In this document: positions 37,894-45,893 of the stretch, one piece after another
Layout of the letters: every line of letters starts with the position of its first letter
How positions within the stretch are numbered: the first letter of the stretch is position 1
NCBI RefSeq assembly: GCF_021284765.1
Contig: NZ_CP089924.1
Span: 3,552,001-3,616,000 of the forward strand
DNA: 64,000 nt
DNA from: Lysobacter sp. 5GHs7-4
GTDB lineage: Bacteria; Pseudomonadota; Gammaproteobacteria; Xanthomonadales; Xanthomonadaceae
Direction: 5' to 3'
Notes under the pieces: model-generated
What the model was told of the DNA's origin: nothing
What the model saw: the letters and a program-made list of their open reading frames with translations, nothing else
Database searches by the model: none
Made by a program: the position numbers and the translations under genes

Positions 37894-40069
37894 CGACGAC
37901 GCAGCGGAAACCGACGCAGCCGGAGCGGTCCTTGCACGGCGCCATCAGCAAATACTTGCCGTGTTGGTCCAGCCGGTGCGCCTGCGGGAAATACCAGTGC
38001 GAGGTTTGCGGCTGGTAGTAGCTGCCGCCGCGCAGGATCGCGGCGCGCGTGTGCTCGTCGCGGTACTCGTCGGTCCACTGCCAGACGTTGCCGACCAGGT
38101 CCAACACGCCGAAGGGGCTGGCGCCGGCCGGGTGCGCGTCGACATCGTCGGGCGCGCGCAGGCGGCGCCCGCGATGGGTCGCAGGCACGGCGTCGTCGCG
38201 CCAGTCGTCGCCCCAGGGATAGCGGCGGCCGTCGCTGCCCTGCGCGGCGTACTGCCACTCCCATTCGCGCGGCAGGCGCTTGCCTGCCCACTGCGCGTAA
38301 GCGCGTGCGTCCTCCAGCCCGACCCAGGTCACCGGCTTGCGCCCCCAGCCCGGCGGCGGCGCGCCGTCGATCCAGTCGCGCAGATAGTTGTGGTCGTCGC
38401 GCGGCCGATAGCCGCTGGCCCGCACGAACTCCAGGTATTGCGCGTTGGTGACCGGCGTGCGGTCGATATGGAACGCACGCATGCGCATGCGCCGACGGTG
38501 ACTGCGGCGCGCGCTGGATTCCCAGGGATACTGCACGTCCGCGCCTTCCCAGGTCTGGCCCTCGATCTGCACGCCGCCGACGACGAAATCGAAGTCGCCG
38601 CCCGGGATCGCGATCATGCCCTCCGGCGCCGCCGATACCGGCGCGGTGGCCTCGATCGCCACCAGTTCCTGCGTCAGCGCGCGCCAGCGGCTGGAGTACT
38701 CGCCCAGCGGCGTGGCCGCGCGCTCGGCCATGCCGGCCAGGAACGCGTCGAACCCCTCGTCTTCGACGCCCGCATCGACCGCCGCGATCGCGCCGAACCC
38801 CCGGCCTTCCAGGGCGAACTCGAACACGGCGCGTCCGTCGTGCAGGCGCGGCTCCAGCGCGACGCCGTTCCAGACATCGAAATAGCGGCGCCCATCCCGA
38901 TGCGGCACCGCGAACTGCTCGCCCGCCACCTCGTACTCGTTGCGGTTGACCAGCGTCCACAGCGTCGTGCCCGCATGCGGGAACCGGCTGGCGAACACGC
39001 CGGCCTGCAAGGTGCGCTCGTACGGGCGCCAATCCTGGCTGACCATGCACGCGGCGTAGCGGCGCTCGATCGCGGCGATGCGGCGCAGGCTCTCGGCGTC
39101 GCGCGGCGTGAGTTGGTTCCACAGGCCCCAGATGTTTTCCCAGGCGTTGTAGCCGACGCCGTTGAAGAAGATGTACTGCAGGTCGTGGTTGCGGTCGCGG
39201 CCCCAGCGGTTCTCGTAGTTGATCATGTGGCGCGGTTCCAGCCACTTGAACTTGGCCACCGGCGGCACCGGTTCGTTCGGCGCCTTCTTGCCCCAGCTTT
39301 GCACGTTCCAGATCAGCGCTTCCTCGGCGCTGATGGTGGACTCCGGCTGCAGCACCACCGGATGGCAGAGTGCATCGCAGGCATCGAAGAACGCGCGCGG
39401 CACGCCGTTGTAGGTATCGCCGTTGATGCCGTCCGCGCCCGTCGCCTTGACCAGTTCGGCCATCGATTCCCAATCGCTGCGGCCGTCGTCGCGGGTGCCG
39501 TTGTCCCAGGGCATGGTCGGCAGCAGCACGCGCACGCCGTGGCGGTGGAACTCGGCGATCGCCTCGCGCAAGCCGTCCAGTCCGCCCGGCAGGTCGCCGG
39601 CCAGATCGAACTGGTTGCGGTCGTCGATGCCGATGTTCGGATACACATGCCAGATCAGCACGCTGTCGATGCCGCCGTAGCGTTGCTTGAGATCGTCCAG
39701 ATAGCGCGCGACGGTATAGCGCCCCTCGACCGGATCGTAGAAGTAACGGTCCTCGGCCATCATCTGCGCGTGCACGAAGTTGCGCTGCGCCCATTGCAGC
39801 TCGGGCCGGCGGTAATTGGCGTCGTCGTAGCCGATGCGGGTCAGGTGCTCGCGGCGCCAATCGACCAGCTCGGCGATCCAGTCGTCGAGGCTGCCGTCCA
39901 CGTCCATCTTCCAGTGCCCGATCTCGGCGAACGGCCACCCCGGCGATTTGCCCGGCACCGGCAGATAGCGCTGGGTGGTGACGTGCGAGAACTTGTACTC
40001 GTTGCGTACCGGACGGCGTTCGTCGGCGTCGGCGGGATCGGGGGTGTTGGGGTCGGAGCTGGAAGTCAT
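37883..40069 (-). CDS. Hybrid protein: TIM-barrel-like domain plus SUMF1/EgtB/PvdO domain
   Basis: The first about 480 residues look like a glycosidase-type barrel: SVLIWHVYPNIGIDDRNQFD, VRVLLPTMPWDNGT, then GADGINGDTYNG and FNGVGYNAWENIWGLWNQ. The last about 245 residues form a SUMF1/FGE-like domain (PEGMIAIPGGDFDF, TPVTNAQYLEF, AGKRLPREWEWQYAA, GNVWQWTDE, GFRC). The site where formylglycine-generating enzymes have their two copper-binding cysteines reads HWYFPQA here, so true FGE activity is unlikely. No signal peptide is visible. It overlaps the GH127 gene and follows rbsK by 52 bases. The ATG at 40069 is chosen because sequence before it is arginine-rich and unlike the family. Its function is unknown; carbohydrate processing fits the context. 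Confidence 0.75.
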   Translation of the reverse strand: MTSSSDPNTPDPADADERRPVRNEYKFSHVTTQRYLPVPGKSPGWPFAEIGHWKMDVDGSLDDWIAELVDWRREHLTRIGYDDANYRRPELQWAQRNFVHAQMMAEDRYFYDPVEGRYTVARYLDDLKQRYGGIDSVLIWHVYPNIGIDDRNQFDLAGDLPGGLDGLREAIAEFHRHGVRVLLPTMPWDNGTRDDGRSDWESMAELVKATGADGINGDTYNGVPRAFFDACDALCHPVVLQPESTISAEEALIWNVQSWGKKAPNEPVPPVAKFKWLEPRHMINYENRWGRDRNHDLQYIFFNGVGYNAWENIWGLWNQLTPRDAESLRRIAAIERRYAACMVSQDWRPYERTLQAGVFASRFPHAGTTLWTLVNRNEYEVAGEQFAVPHRDGRRYFDVWNGVALEPRLHDGRAVFEFALEGRGFGAIAAVDAGVEDEGFDAFLAGMAERAATPLGEYSSRWRALTQELVAIEATAPVSAAPEGMIAIPGGDFDFVVGGVQIEGQTWEGADVQYPWESSARRSHRRRMRMRAFHIDRTPVTNAQYLEFVRASGYRPRDDHNYLRDWIDGAPPPGWGRKPVTWVGLEDARAYAQWAGKRLPREWEWQYAAQGSDGRRYPWGDDWRDDAVPATHRGRRLRAPDDVDAHPAGASPFGVLDLVGNVWQWTDEYRDEHTRAAILRGGSYYQPQTSHWYFPQAHRLDQHGKYLLMAPCKDRSGCVGFRCVVDAV

Positions 40070-40121
40070 CGGAATCGGATCGCAGGGGAGATCGGAAGGG
40101 GGAAAGGACGCCGTCGCAGGC

Positions 40122-41048
40122 TCAGGATGGCGCGACTTGCGCGTCGCGCGCGTGAGCGCCGGCCAGCAACGCATCGACCTCGGCGCGCGCCGGCACGCTG
40201 GATTGCGCGCCCGGCCGGGTGCAGGCCAGCGCCGATGCCGCGCTGGCACGGCGCAACGCGGCCGCGGCGCCCTCGCCCGCGGCCAGGGCCGCCGCCAGTG
40301 TGCCGCAGAACGTGTCGCCGGCGGCGGTGGTGTCGATGGCCGCGACCGGATACGCGGCCTGATGCAGCAGCTCGCCGTCGATGCGCGCGCAGCACCCGCG
40401 CGCGCCCAGGGTCACGATCACCCAGGGCACCTGCTGCAGGTTCGCCAGGGCCGTGACCAGGTCGCCGTGCACGCCGGTGATGGCGGCCAGTTCGCCCTCA
40501 TTGACGATCAGCACATCGACCGCGCCCAAAAGACAGGGCGACAGCACGTGCGCGGGCGCGGCGTTCAACAGCACTCTGACGCCCGCCGCGCGCGCGGCCT
40601 TTGCCCAGGCCTCGACCGTCGCCAACGGCGTTTCCAACTGCAGCAGCAGGCAGGCCACGCCGCTCAAGTCCGGCAAATGCTCGGCGCGCAGCGCGGCGTT
40701 CGCGCCGGGCGCGACGGTGATGGCGTTCTCGCCGTCGTCCGACACGCAGATGAAGGCGGTGCCGGTCGCGCGATCGGCGACCCGCAGCGCCTGCACGTCG
40801 ACGCCGGCCGTGCGCAGCGAAGCCTCGATGGGCGCGGCGTAGGCATCGTCGCCGAACGCCGCCAGCAGGCGCGTGGGCGCGCCGGCGCGGGCGCAGGCGA
40901 CCGCCTGATTGGCGCCCTTGCCGCCGGGATAGGTCGCCAGCCCGCGTCCGAGCACGGTTTCGCCCGGCGCCGGCACACGCGCGGCGCGGACCACGAAATC
41001 CAGGTTGGCCGAGCCGGCCACCAGCACGGTTCCGATACGCGCGCTCAT
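40122..41048 (-). CDS. rbsK: Ribokinase-like PfkB family sugar kinase
   Basis: The 308-residue protein has the PfkB N-terminal signature GGKGANQAVACARAGA and the C-terminal catalytic motif DTTAAGDTFCG, as in E. coli ribokinase. It phosphorylates ribose or a related pentose or nucleoside sugar with ATP in the cytoplasm. The ATG (41048) overlaps the stop of the serine hydrolase gene (ATGA), so translation is coupled. With GH127 and the hybrid protein it suggests sugar release and phosphorylation inside the cell. The symbol is by family; the actual sugar may differ. Confidence 0.85.
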   Translation of the reverse strand: MSARIGTVLVAGSANLDFVVRAARVPAPGETVLGRGLATYPGGKGANQAVACARAGAPTRLLAAFGDDAYAAPIEASLRTAGVDVQALRVADRATGTAFICVSDDGENAITVAPGANAALRAEHLPDLSGVACLLLQLETPLATVEAWAKAARAAGVRVLLNAAPAHVLSPCLLGAVDVLIVNEGELAAITGVHGDLVTALANLQQVPWVIVTLGARGCCARIDGELLHQAAYPVAAIDTTAAGDTFCGTLAAALAAGEGAAAALRRASAASALACTRPGAQSSVPARAEVDALLAGAHARDAQVAPS

Positions 41049-42391
41049 GGCGTCAGGCCCTGGTAGACCAAGCCGTAGAACGGTCGCGAGACGCGCGGCA
41101 GGTCGGCGCGATCCTCGCGCGGCAAGTGCTGCAGCAGCAGGATCGCGAGCAGGCGCTCCTGCGGGTCGATGGTGTAGCTGGTGGACGCCGCGCCCGACCA
41201 GCCGAACTGACCCACCGATCCGGGCTGTCCGCGCAGCGCCGGATCCAGCACCACGTAACCGCCCAGCCCGAAACCCTCGGCATCGCTGAACTGGGTCACG
41301 GGCGGACTCAGCATGGTCAGATGATTGCGCAGCATCAGCTCGACGGTCTTGCGGCCCAGCAGGGTCTCGCCGTCCAGGCTGCCGCCGTTGAGCAGCATCT
41401 GGCAAAAGCGCGCGTAGTCGCCGGCGGTCGAATACAGGCCGCCCGCGCCGCTGGGATAGGCATTGAGCGGCGCGCCGGGCTCGCTCGCGCTGGGGCCGTC
41501 GTCCAGGTGCAGGCGGCCGTCCGCGCCCATGACGGTGATGTCGACCACGCGCTCGCGTTGCGCGGCCGGCACGCTGAATCCGGTGTCGCGCATGCGCAGC
41601 GGCGCGAACACGCGTCGCTGCAGGAACTCGTCGAAACTCAGGCCGCTGCCGACTTCGACCAGCCGCGCCAGGGTTTCCAGCGCCGCGCCGTCGTAGCCGA
41701 AGCGGGTGCCCGGGTCCGCCGCCAGCGGCACCGCGCTCAGGCGCTGCACGAAGCCGCGCAAGTCGGTGGCGGCATGCGGATCGGCGCGTTGCAGCAACGC
41801 CAGCGCAACCTCGTCGCCGGGGCGCCCCGCGGCGAAGCCGGCGGTGTGGGTCAGCAGGTGACGGATGGTGATCGGCCGCGCCGGCGCGCGCAGTTGCGGC
41901 CGGTCGACGCTGCCGCCGGCCACCACCTGCTGAGCCTCGAAGCCGGGCAGATAACGCGAAATCGGATCGTCCAGTGCGAACCGCCCCTCCTCCATCAGCA
42001 TCAGCACCGCCACCGAGGTGACCGTCTTGCTCATGGAGTAGATGCGGAAAATGTCGTCGCGTTGCAGGGGCCGGCTGCGTGCCAGATCCCGATAGCCATA
42101 GGCGCGCCAGTCGACGATGCGGCCGTTGCGCGCGATCAGCGTCACACCGCCCAGGTAGCCGTGCGCGTCCGTGGTCTTGCCCATGAAATCGTGCAGGCGT
42201 TGCAGGCGCGCCGCCGAATAGCCTTGTTCGGACGGCGCCGACGTCGGCAGCGGCGGTTCTCCCGCCACGGCCGCCAGCTGCAGACAGCCCGCAAGCAAGC
42301 CGCATCGCCATGCGCGTCCGCGAACGGCGAAGAAAAAGGCGCCGCCGCGGGCCACGGGACCGGCGGCGGCAGTTCGGGAGTTACGCGCCAC
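41045..42391 (-). CDS. Beta-lactamase-fold serine hydrolase (class C/esterase type)
   Basis: A 448-residue protein with an N-terminal hydrophobic segment (about 18-44, with Cys36 that might serve as a lipid site) and the penicillin-binding fold: the Ser119-Met-Ser-Lys122 catalytic tetrad, a Tyr-based second motif in RFGYDGAALE, and HLLTHTAGF. Members act as esterases, D-aminopeptidases or beta-lactamase-like enzymes. The start is GTG, with no strong ribosome site. It lies ten bases after the TonB receptor, so a role on the imported compound in the periplasm is plausible. Confidence 0.85.
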   Translation of the reverse strand: MARNSRTAAAGPVARGGAFFFAVRGRAWRCGLLAGCLQLAAVAGEPPLPTSAPSEQGYSAARLQRLHDFMGKTTDAHGYLGGVTLIARNGRIVDWRAYGYRDLARSRPLQRDDIFRIYSMSKTVTSVAVLMLMEEGRFALDDPISRYLPGFEAQQVVAGGSVDRPQLRAPARPITIRHLLTHTAGFAAGRPGDEVALALLQRADPHAATDLRGFVQRLSAVPLAADPGTRFGYDGAALETLARLVEVGSGLSFDEFLQRRVFAPLRMRDTGFSVPAAQRERVVDITVMGADGRLHLDDGPSASEPGAPLNAYPSGAGGLYSTAGDYARFCQMLLNGGSLDGETLLGRKTVELMLRNHLTMLSPPVTQFSDAEGFGLGGYVVLDPALRGQPGSVGQFGWSGAASTSYTIDPQERLLAILLLQHLPREDRADLPRVSRPFYGLVYQGLTP

Positions 42392-42400
42392 TTTTTCGAA

Positions 42401-44677
42401 TCAGAACTTGATGGTGTGGGTAAGCGAAACCATGCGGCCACGGCCGGCCCAGTAGTTCTGGAAGCCGCCGGGCGGCTGCGACCAGCTCAGGATGTACTGC
42501 TTGTCCAGCAGGTTCTCGATGCCCAGCGAGAAACGGCCCCAGCGCTCGGTCTCGTAGTTCACGCCCAGATCGACCAAGGTGTAGCCGTGGGTCTGCTCGG
42601 TGAAGCTGAAGCGCTGGCCGTCGAAGGCGCGCACGTCGGTGCCCGAGAGCTTGCGCGAGAACAGCGTGGTCGCGCCCAGGGTGATGTCGCCGCGCGGCAC
42701 GAAGTTCCAGGTCACCGACCAGGCGAACTTGTCGGGATTGATGTCCAGCACGCCCATGGGACGGTTGAGCCCGCCGGCCGGATAGCGGCCGGCCGCATCC
42801 GCGGACCAGAACGAGGTCTTGCCGCGGGTGTGCGAGTAGACTGCGCTGGCCTTCCACTTCTCCGAGAAGCGGTAGTCGCCGGACAATTCGTACCCCTTGA
42901 TCCGCACCGGCGCGCGCAGCAGCACGAAGTCGTTGGTGGCCGGATCGATCGACAGCGACTGGCCGAAGTCGGACTTGGAGTCGTAGTGCGAGCCGCTCAG
43001 CGAGCCGCGGCTGCCGCGCCAGGTGAAGCCGAACTCGGTGTTGTCGACCACGATCGCGTTGAGGTCGAGGAGGTCGCCGACGCTGATCTGCGGATCGTTC
43101 GGGCAGCCGTCGGGCTGGGTGCCTTCCGGGCTGTCGTTGGAGCACTGAATATTGCGCAGCGGGATGCCGACGTTGGCCAGGGTGAAGCCCTCGCCGTAGG
43201 AACCGAACACCGAGAAGCCTTCGTTGATGCGCCAGACCACGCCGGCATTGACCAGGTTCTCCTGGTAGTCGAGCGTGCCGCCTTGCACGAAGCGGCGGTC
43301 GCGGAACCAGGTGGTGGTGTAATCGTCCACGTGCAGTTCGCCGTCCTCGCGGCGGATGCCGCCGCTGAAGGTCAGCGGGCCCACGTCCCAGGACAGCTGC
43401 AGCCACGGCGCCCGGCTCTTGTACTCCATCGGCGGCACCCAGACCCGGTTGGTCAGGGCCAGGCGCTGCTCGGCGGTGTCCTTCACCAGGTCCAGGCCGG
43501 CGCGCAGCTCCAGCCCTTCCACCGAGAACAGCGAGGGTCGCGTCCACGAGGTGCGCAGGCCCTGCTTGTCGGTGAGGATTTCGGACTGGTCGTAGATGGT
43601 GCCGATCGGCGCGATCAGCGGGTCCTGGCGGTCGGAGGAATTCTCCACCAGATAGCGCATGGCCTGATCGGCCTTGTAGCCGTTGACCACCAGCGTGCCG
43701 CCGAAGAAATCGAAGTGGCTGTAGGTCAGCTGGTACTGCTTGAAATCGTTGAACGCGGCCTTGGAGCCGAAGATCTGCCCGCGCTCGGAGGTGTTGGTGC
43801 GGGTCTCGCCGCAGATCGCGAATTCTTCCGGACGGCAGCCCAGCACCTGGATGTAGTTGGCCTTGCCCTCGATCTTGAAATGGCTGACCGAACCTTCGAT
43901 GCGCTGGCTGCCGTCGGTGCCGAAGTTGTAGCCGGCCTTGAGGAACAGGTTGCGCGCCTCGGAATCGGCCACCGAGCCGCTGGTGTTCATGCCGACCCGG
44001 CGCCCGTCGGCGTCGTAGCTGATGCCGCGGTCGATGATCGAGGCGCTGGCCAGCATGTCGAAATCGCCGTCCTTGCGGGCGAAGTTCAGGCCCAGCTTCC
44101 AGCCGTCGCTGTCGTCGGCGAACTGGGTGGAATAGCGCGTGATCAGGGTGACCTCGTTGCCTTCCTTGGTCGGCGCCGCGGACAGGTAGTTGATGATGCC
44201 GCCCGCCGCGCCGATGCCCTCGGAGGCCGAGGGGCCGTTGATGACCTCGATGCGGCCGACGATGCCCATGTCGGTGAAGGTGGCGTTGCGGGTGCCCTCG
44301 CGTAGCGGCGAGCCCTGCGGCACGCCGTCGAACAAACGCAGCGCGACGCGGCCGCGCAGGTTCTCGCCGGTGTTGCTCATCGCCTGCGAGGATTCGGCAT
44401 AGCCGGGCACCGAGCGCGCCAACACGGCGGTCGCGTCCTCGGTCAGCACCAGGCTGCGCTGCACTTCTTCCTTCGACACCAGGGTGATCGCGCCGGGGAT
44501 CTTGTCCACCGCCTTCGGGCTGCGCGTGCCGGTGACGACCACGTTGTCCAGATCGACCGCGGCGCTGTCCTTGGTTTCGCTGTCGGCAACCGCTTCGGCA
44601 TCCTGCGCGCGGGCATTTCCGGAGATGACGGAGAGCAGCAGGATGCTGCTGATCGCGGCGCTGAGTGGCTTGACCAT
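42401..44677 (-). CDS. TonB-dependent outer-membrane receptor
   Basis: A 758-residue receptor with a signal peptide (MVKPLSAAISSILLLSVISG), a TonB-box-like VDLDNVVVTGTRSPKAVD and a plug domain (ITLVSKEEV to GAAGGIINY). A 22-strand-type barrel follows and ends in Phe (THTIKF), the outer-membrane assembly signal. It imports an unidentified compound in an energy-dependent way. It leads the cluster of hydrolase, kinase, hybrid and GH127 genes. A 25-base motif shared with the promoter region of the CitE gene lies 182 bases upstream. The start at 44677 is chosen because the signal peptide begins there. Confidence 0.92.
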   Translation of the reverse strand: MVKPLSAAISSILLLSVISGNARAQDAEAVADSETKDSAAVDLDNVVVTGTRSPKAVDKIPGAITLVSKEEVQRSLVLTEDATAVLARSVPGYAESSQAMSNTGENLRGRVALRLFDGVPQGSPLREGTRNATFTDMGIVGRIEVINGPSASEGIGAAGGIINYLSAAPTKEGNEVTLITRYSTQFADDSDGWKLGLNFARKDGDFDMLASASIIDRGISYDADGRRVGMNTSGSVADSEARNLFLKAGYNFGTDGSQRIEGSVSHFKIEGKANYIQVLGCRPEEFAICGETRTNTSERGQIFGSKAAFNDFKQYQLTYSHFDFFGGTLVVNGYKADQAMRYLVENSSDRQDPLIAPIGTIYDQSEILTDKQGLRTSWTRPSLFSVEGLELRAGLDLVKDTAEQRLALTNRVWVPPMEYKSRAPWLQLSWDVGPLTFSGGIRREDGELHVDDYTTTWFRDRRFVQGGTLDYQENLVNAGVVWRINEGFSVFGSYGEGFTLANVGIPLRNIQCSNDSPEGTQPDGCPNDPQISVGDLLDLNAIVVDNTEFGFTWRGSRGSLSGSHYDSKSDFGQSLSIDPATNDFVLLRAPVRIKGYELSGDYRFSEKWKASAVYSHTRGKTSFWSADAAGRYPAGGLNRPMGVLDINPDKFAWSVTWNFVPRGDITLGATTLFSRKLSGTDVRAFDGQRFSFTEQTHGYTLVDLGVNYETERWGRFSLGIENLLDKQYILSWSQPPGGFQNYWAGRGRMVSLTHTIKF

Positions 44678-44858
44678 GTCGTGTCTCGTGATGGGTTCGG
44701 ATGGCGCACCGCGCCGTCGCGGCACGCTGCGTGATCGATGCTGGGTGGAACCGCGCGGTGTGCGCGCTACGCTCTGGCGGCGCTCCCCGACGCCCCGGCT
44801 GGTGGATGTTTCAGGCGAGCGTATGCGCTTCGCCGCGGGCATAGAACCGCCGCGGGCT

Positions 44859-44883
44859 ATGTTCAGAGACTAGGTTTTGTTGC
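44859..44883. promoter_or_regulatory. Shared 25-base motif upstream of the TonB receptor
   Basis: ATGTTCA, five variable-to-conserved bases and then TAGGTTTTGTT match 20 of 25 positions with 49293-49317 upstream of the CitE-like gene. The shared sequence suggests one regulator binding both promoters, probably the LysR protein encoded between them. Confidence 0.55.
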
Positions 44884-44918
44884 TTGAGTGCGCAGGAAAA
44901 ATGACGCATCGCAGCATT

Positions 44919-44948
44919 CGATCGGCCGCGGCAGTGCGCGGCCGATCG
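44919..44948 (-). terminator. Perfect hairpin after the LysR gene
   Basis: A perfect 12-base stem (CGATCGGCCGCG and its complement) with a six-base loop lies one base after the end of the LysR gene at 44950. A T-run follows only after about 15 bases, so termination efficiency is uncertain. Confidence 0.55.
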
Positions 44949-44949
44949 C

Positions 44950-45834
44950 TCAGGCCTGCTGTGCGGCCTGCATGGCCTTGCGGCTTTCCTGCAGAAACAC
45001 CGTCACCAAACGCACGCGCACGCTGGATCGCGACCAGACGATGCCGATGCGGCGCGTGGCCGAGGCGTCGGGCAGCGCGATGCGCACCAGTTTCAGGCCT
45101 TCCGGCCAGGGCTTGGCCCAGTCCGGAACCAGCGACACGCCCAGGCCGCGATCGACCATCACCGCGATGGCATTGAGCGCGTTGAGCTCGAAACGTTCGC
45201 GCGGAACGATGTTGGCCGCGCGCAGGTATTCGTCGGCCTGGCGCCCGCCCCATTGGTGACGGTCGTAGCGGATCAGCGGCTGGGTCGACAACAACTCGTG
45301 CGGGTCGCGGCCGGCCATGCTCTGCGGCGCCAGCACGATCAGCGGCTCCTCGCGCAGCAGCTGCCATTCGCAGGTCTTGGGCAGCGGAAACGGCGCCTGC
45401 AGCACCACCGCGGCGTCCAGGTCGCCCTTCTCCACCGCGTGGTACAGATCGGCCGAGTACCCCGGCTTGATGAACACGTTGATCTGCGGAAAGGTCTCGA
45501 CCATGCGCGCCAGCACGTCCGGCAGCATGCCGGCCAGCGCGGTCGGACAGGCGCCCAGGCGCAACTCGCCCGATACGCCGCTCTCGTTGGCCACGCTGCG
45601 CAGGTCGGCGACGTTGCGCAGCAATTCGCGGGTGCGCTGCAGGATGCGCGACCCCTCCTCGGTGACGCTGACGGTGCGGCCCACGCGCGCGATCAGCGGC
45701 GCGCCGATCTCACGCTCCAGGGTGCGGATCTGCTGCGCGACCGCGGCCGGGGTGATGCCCAGCACGCGCGCCGCAGCGGCCATGGAGCCCTGGTCGACGA
45801 CGGTTACGAAGGTATGGAGGAACTGGGTTTCCAC
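44950..45834 (-). CDS. LysR-type transcriptional regulator
   Basis: A 294-residue regulator with an N-terminal winged helix-turn-helix (about 3-60, MAAAARVLGITPAAVAQQIR) and a LysR substrate domain starting ELRLGACPTA. It lies between the symporter (upstream, same strand, 59 bases away) and the TonB receptor cluster. That position and the shared upstream motif make it the likely regulator of both. Its start is GTG. The ligand is unknown. Confidence 0.88.
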   Translation of the reverse strand: METQFLHTFVTVVDQGSMAAAARVLGITPAAVAQQIRTLEREIGAPLIARVGRTVSVTEEGSRILQRTRELLRNVADLRSVANESGVSGELRLGACPTALAGMLPDVLARMVETFPQINVFIKPGYSADLYHAVEKGDLDAAVVLQAPFPLPKTCEWQLLREEPLIVLAPQSMAGRDPHELLSTQPLIRYDRHQWGGRQADEYLRAANIVPRERFELNALNAIAVMVDRGLGVSLVPDWAKPWPEGLKLVRIALPDASATRRIGIVWSRSSVRVRLVTVFLQESRKAMQAAQQA

Positions 45835-45893
45835 GTCGGCTCGCTGCTGCTGTCCGGCAGGCTACACGAGGGCTCGCACGGGCGCGAGCGCGC

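Noticed and set aside
37883..40069. Sulfatase-maturing formylglycine-generating enzyme
   Set aside because: The two active-site cysteines are missing, and no sulfatase gene is found in the window.
40122..42311. One 729-residue minus-strand protein ending in the ribokinase
   Set aside because: Its first part is arginine-rich and overlaps the serine hydrolase, which has clear motifs in another frame. The ribokinase starts at 41048 by ATGA overlap.
41126..44305. 1059-residue plus-strand open frame opposite the TonB receptor and hydrolase
   Set aside because: It spans two real minus-strand genes and the gap between them, so it is a chance open frame of GC-rich DNA.
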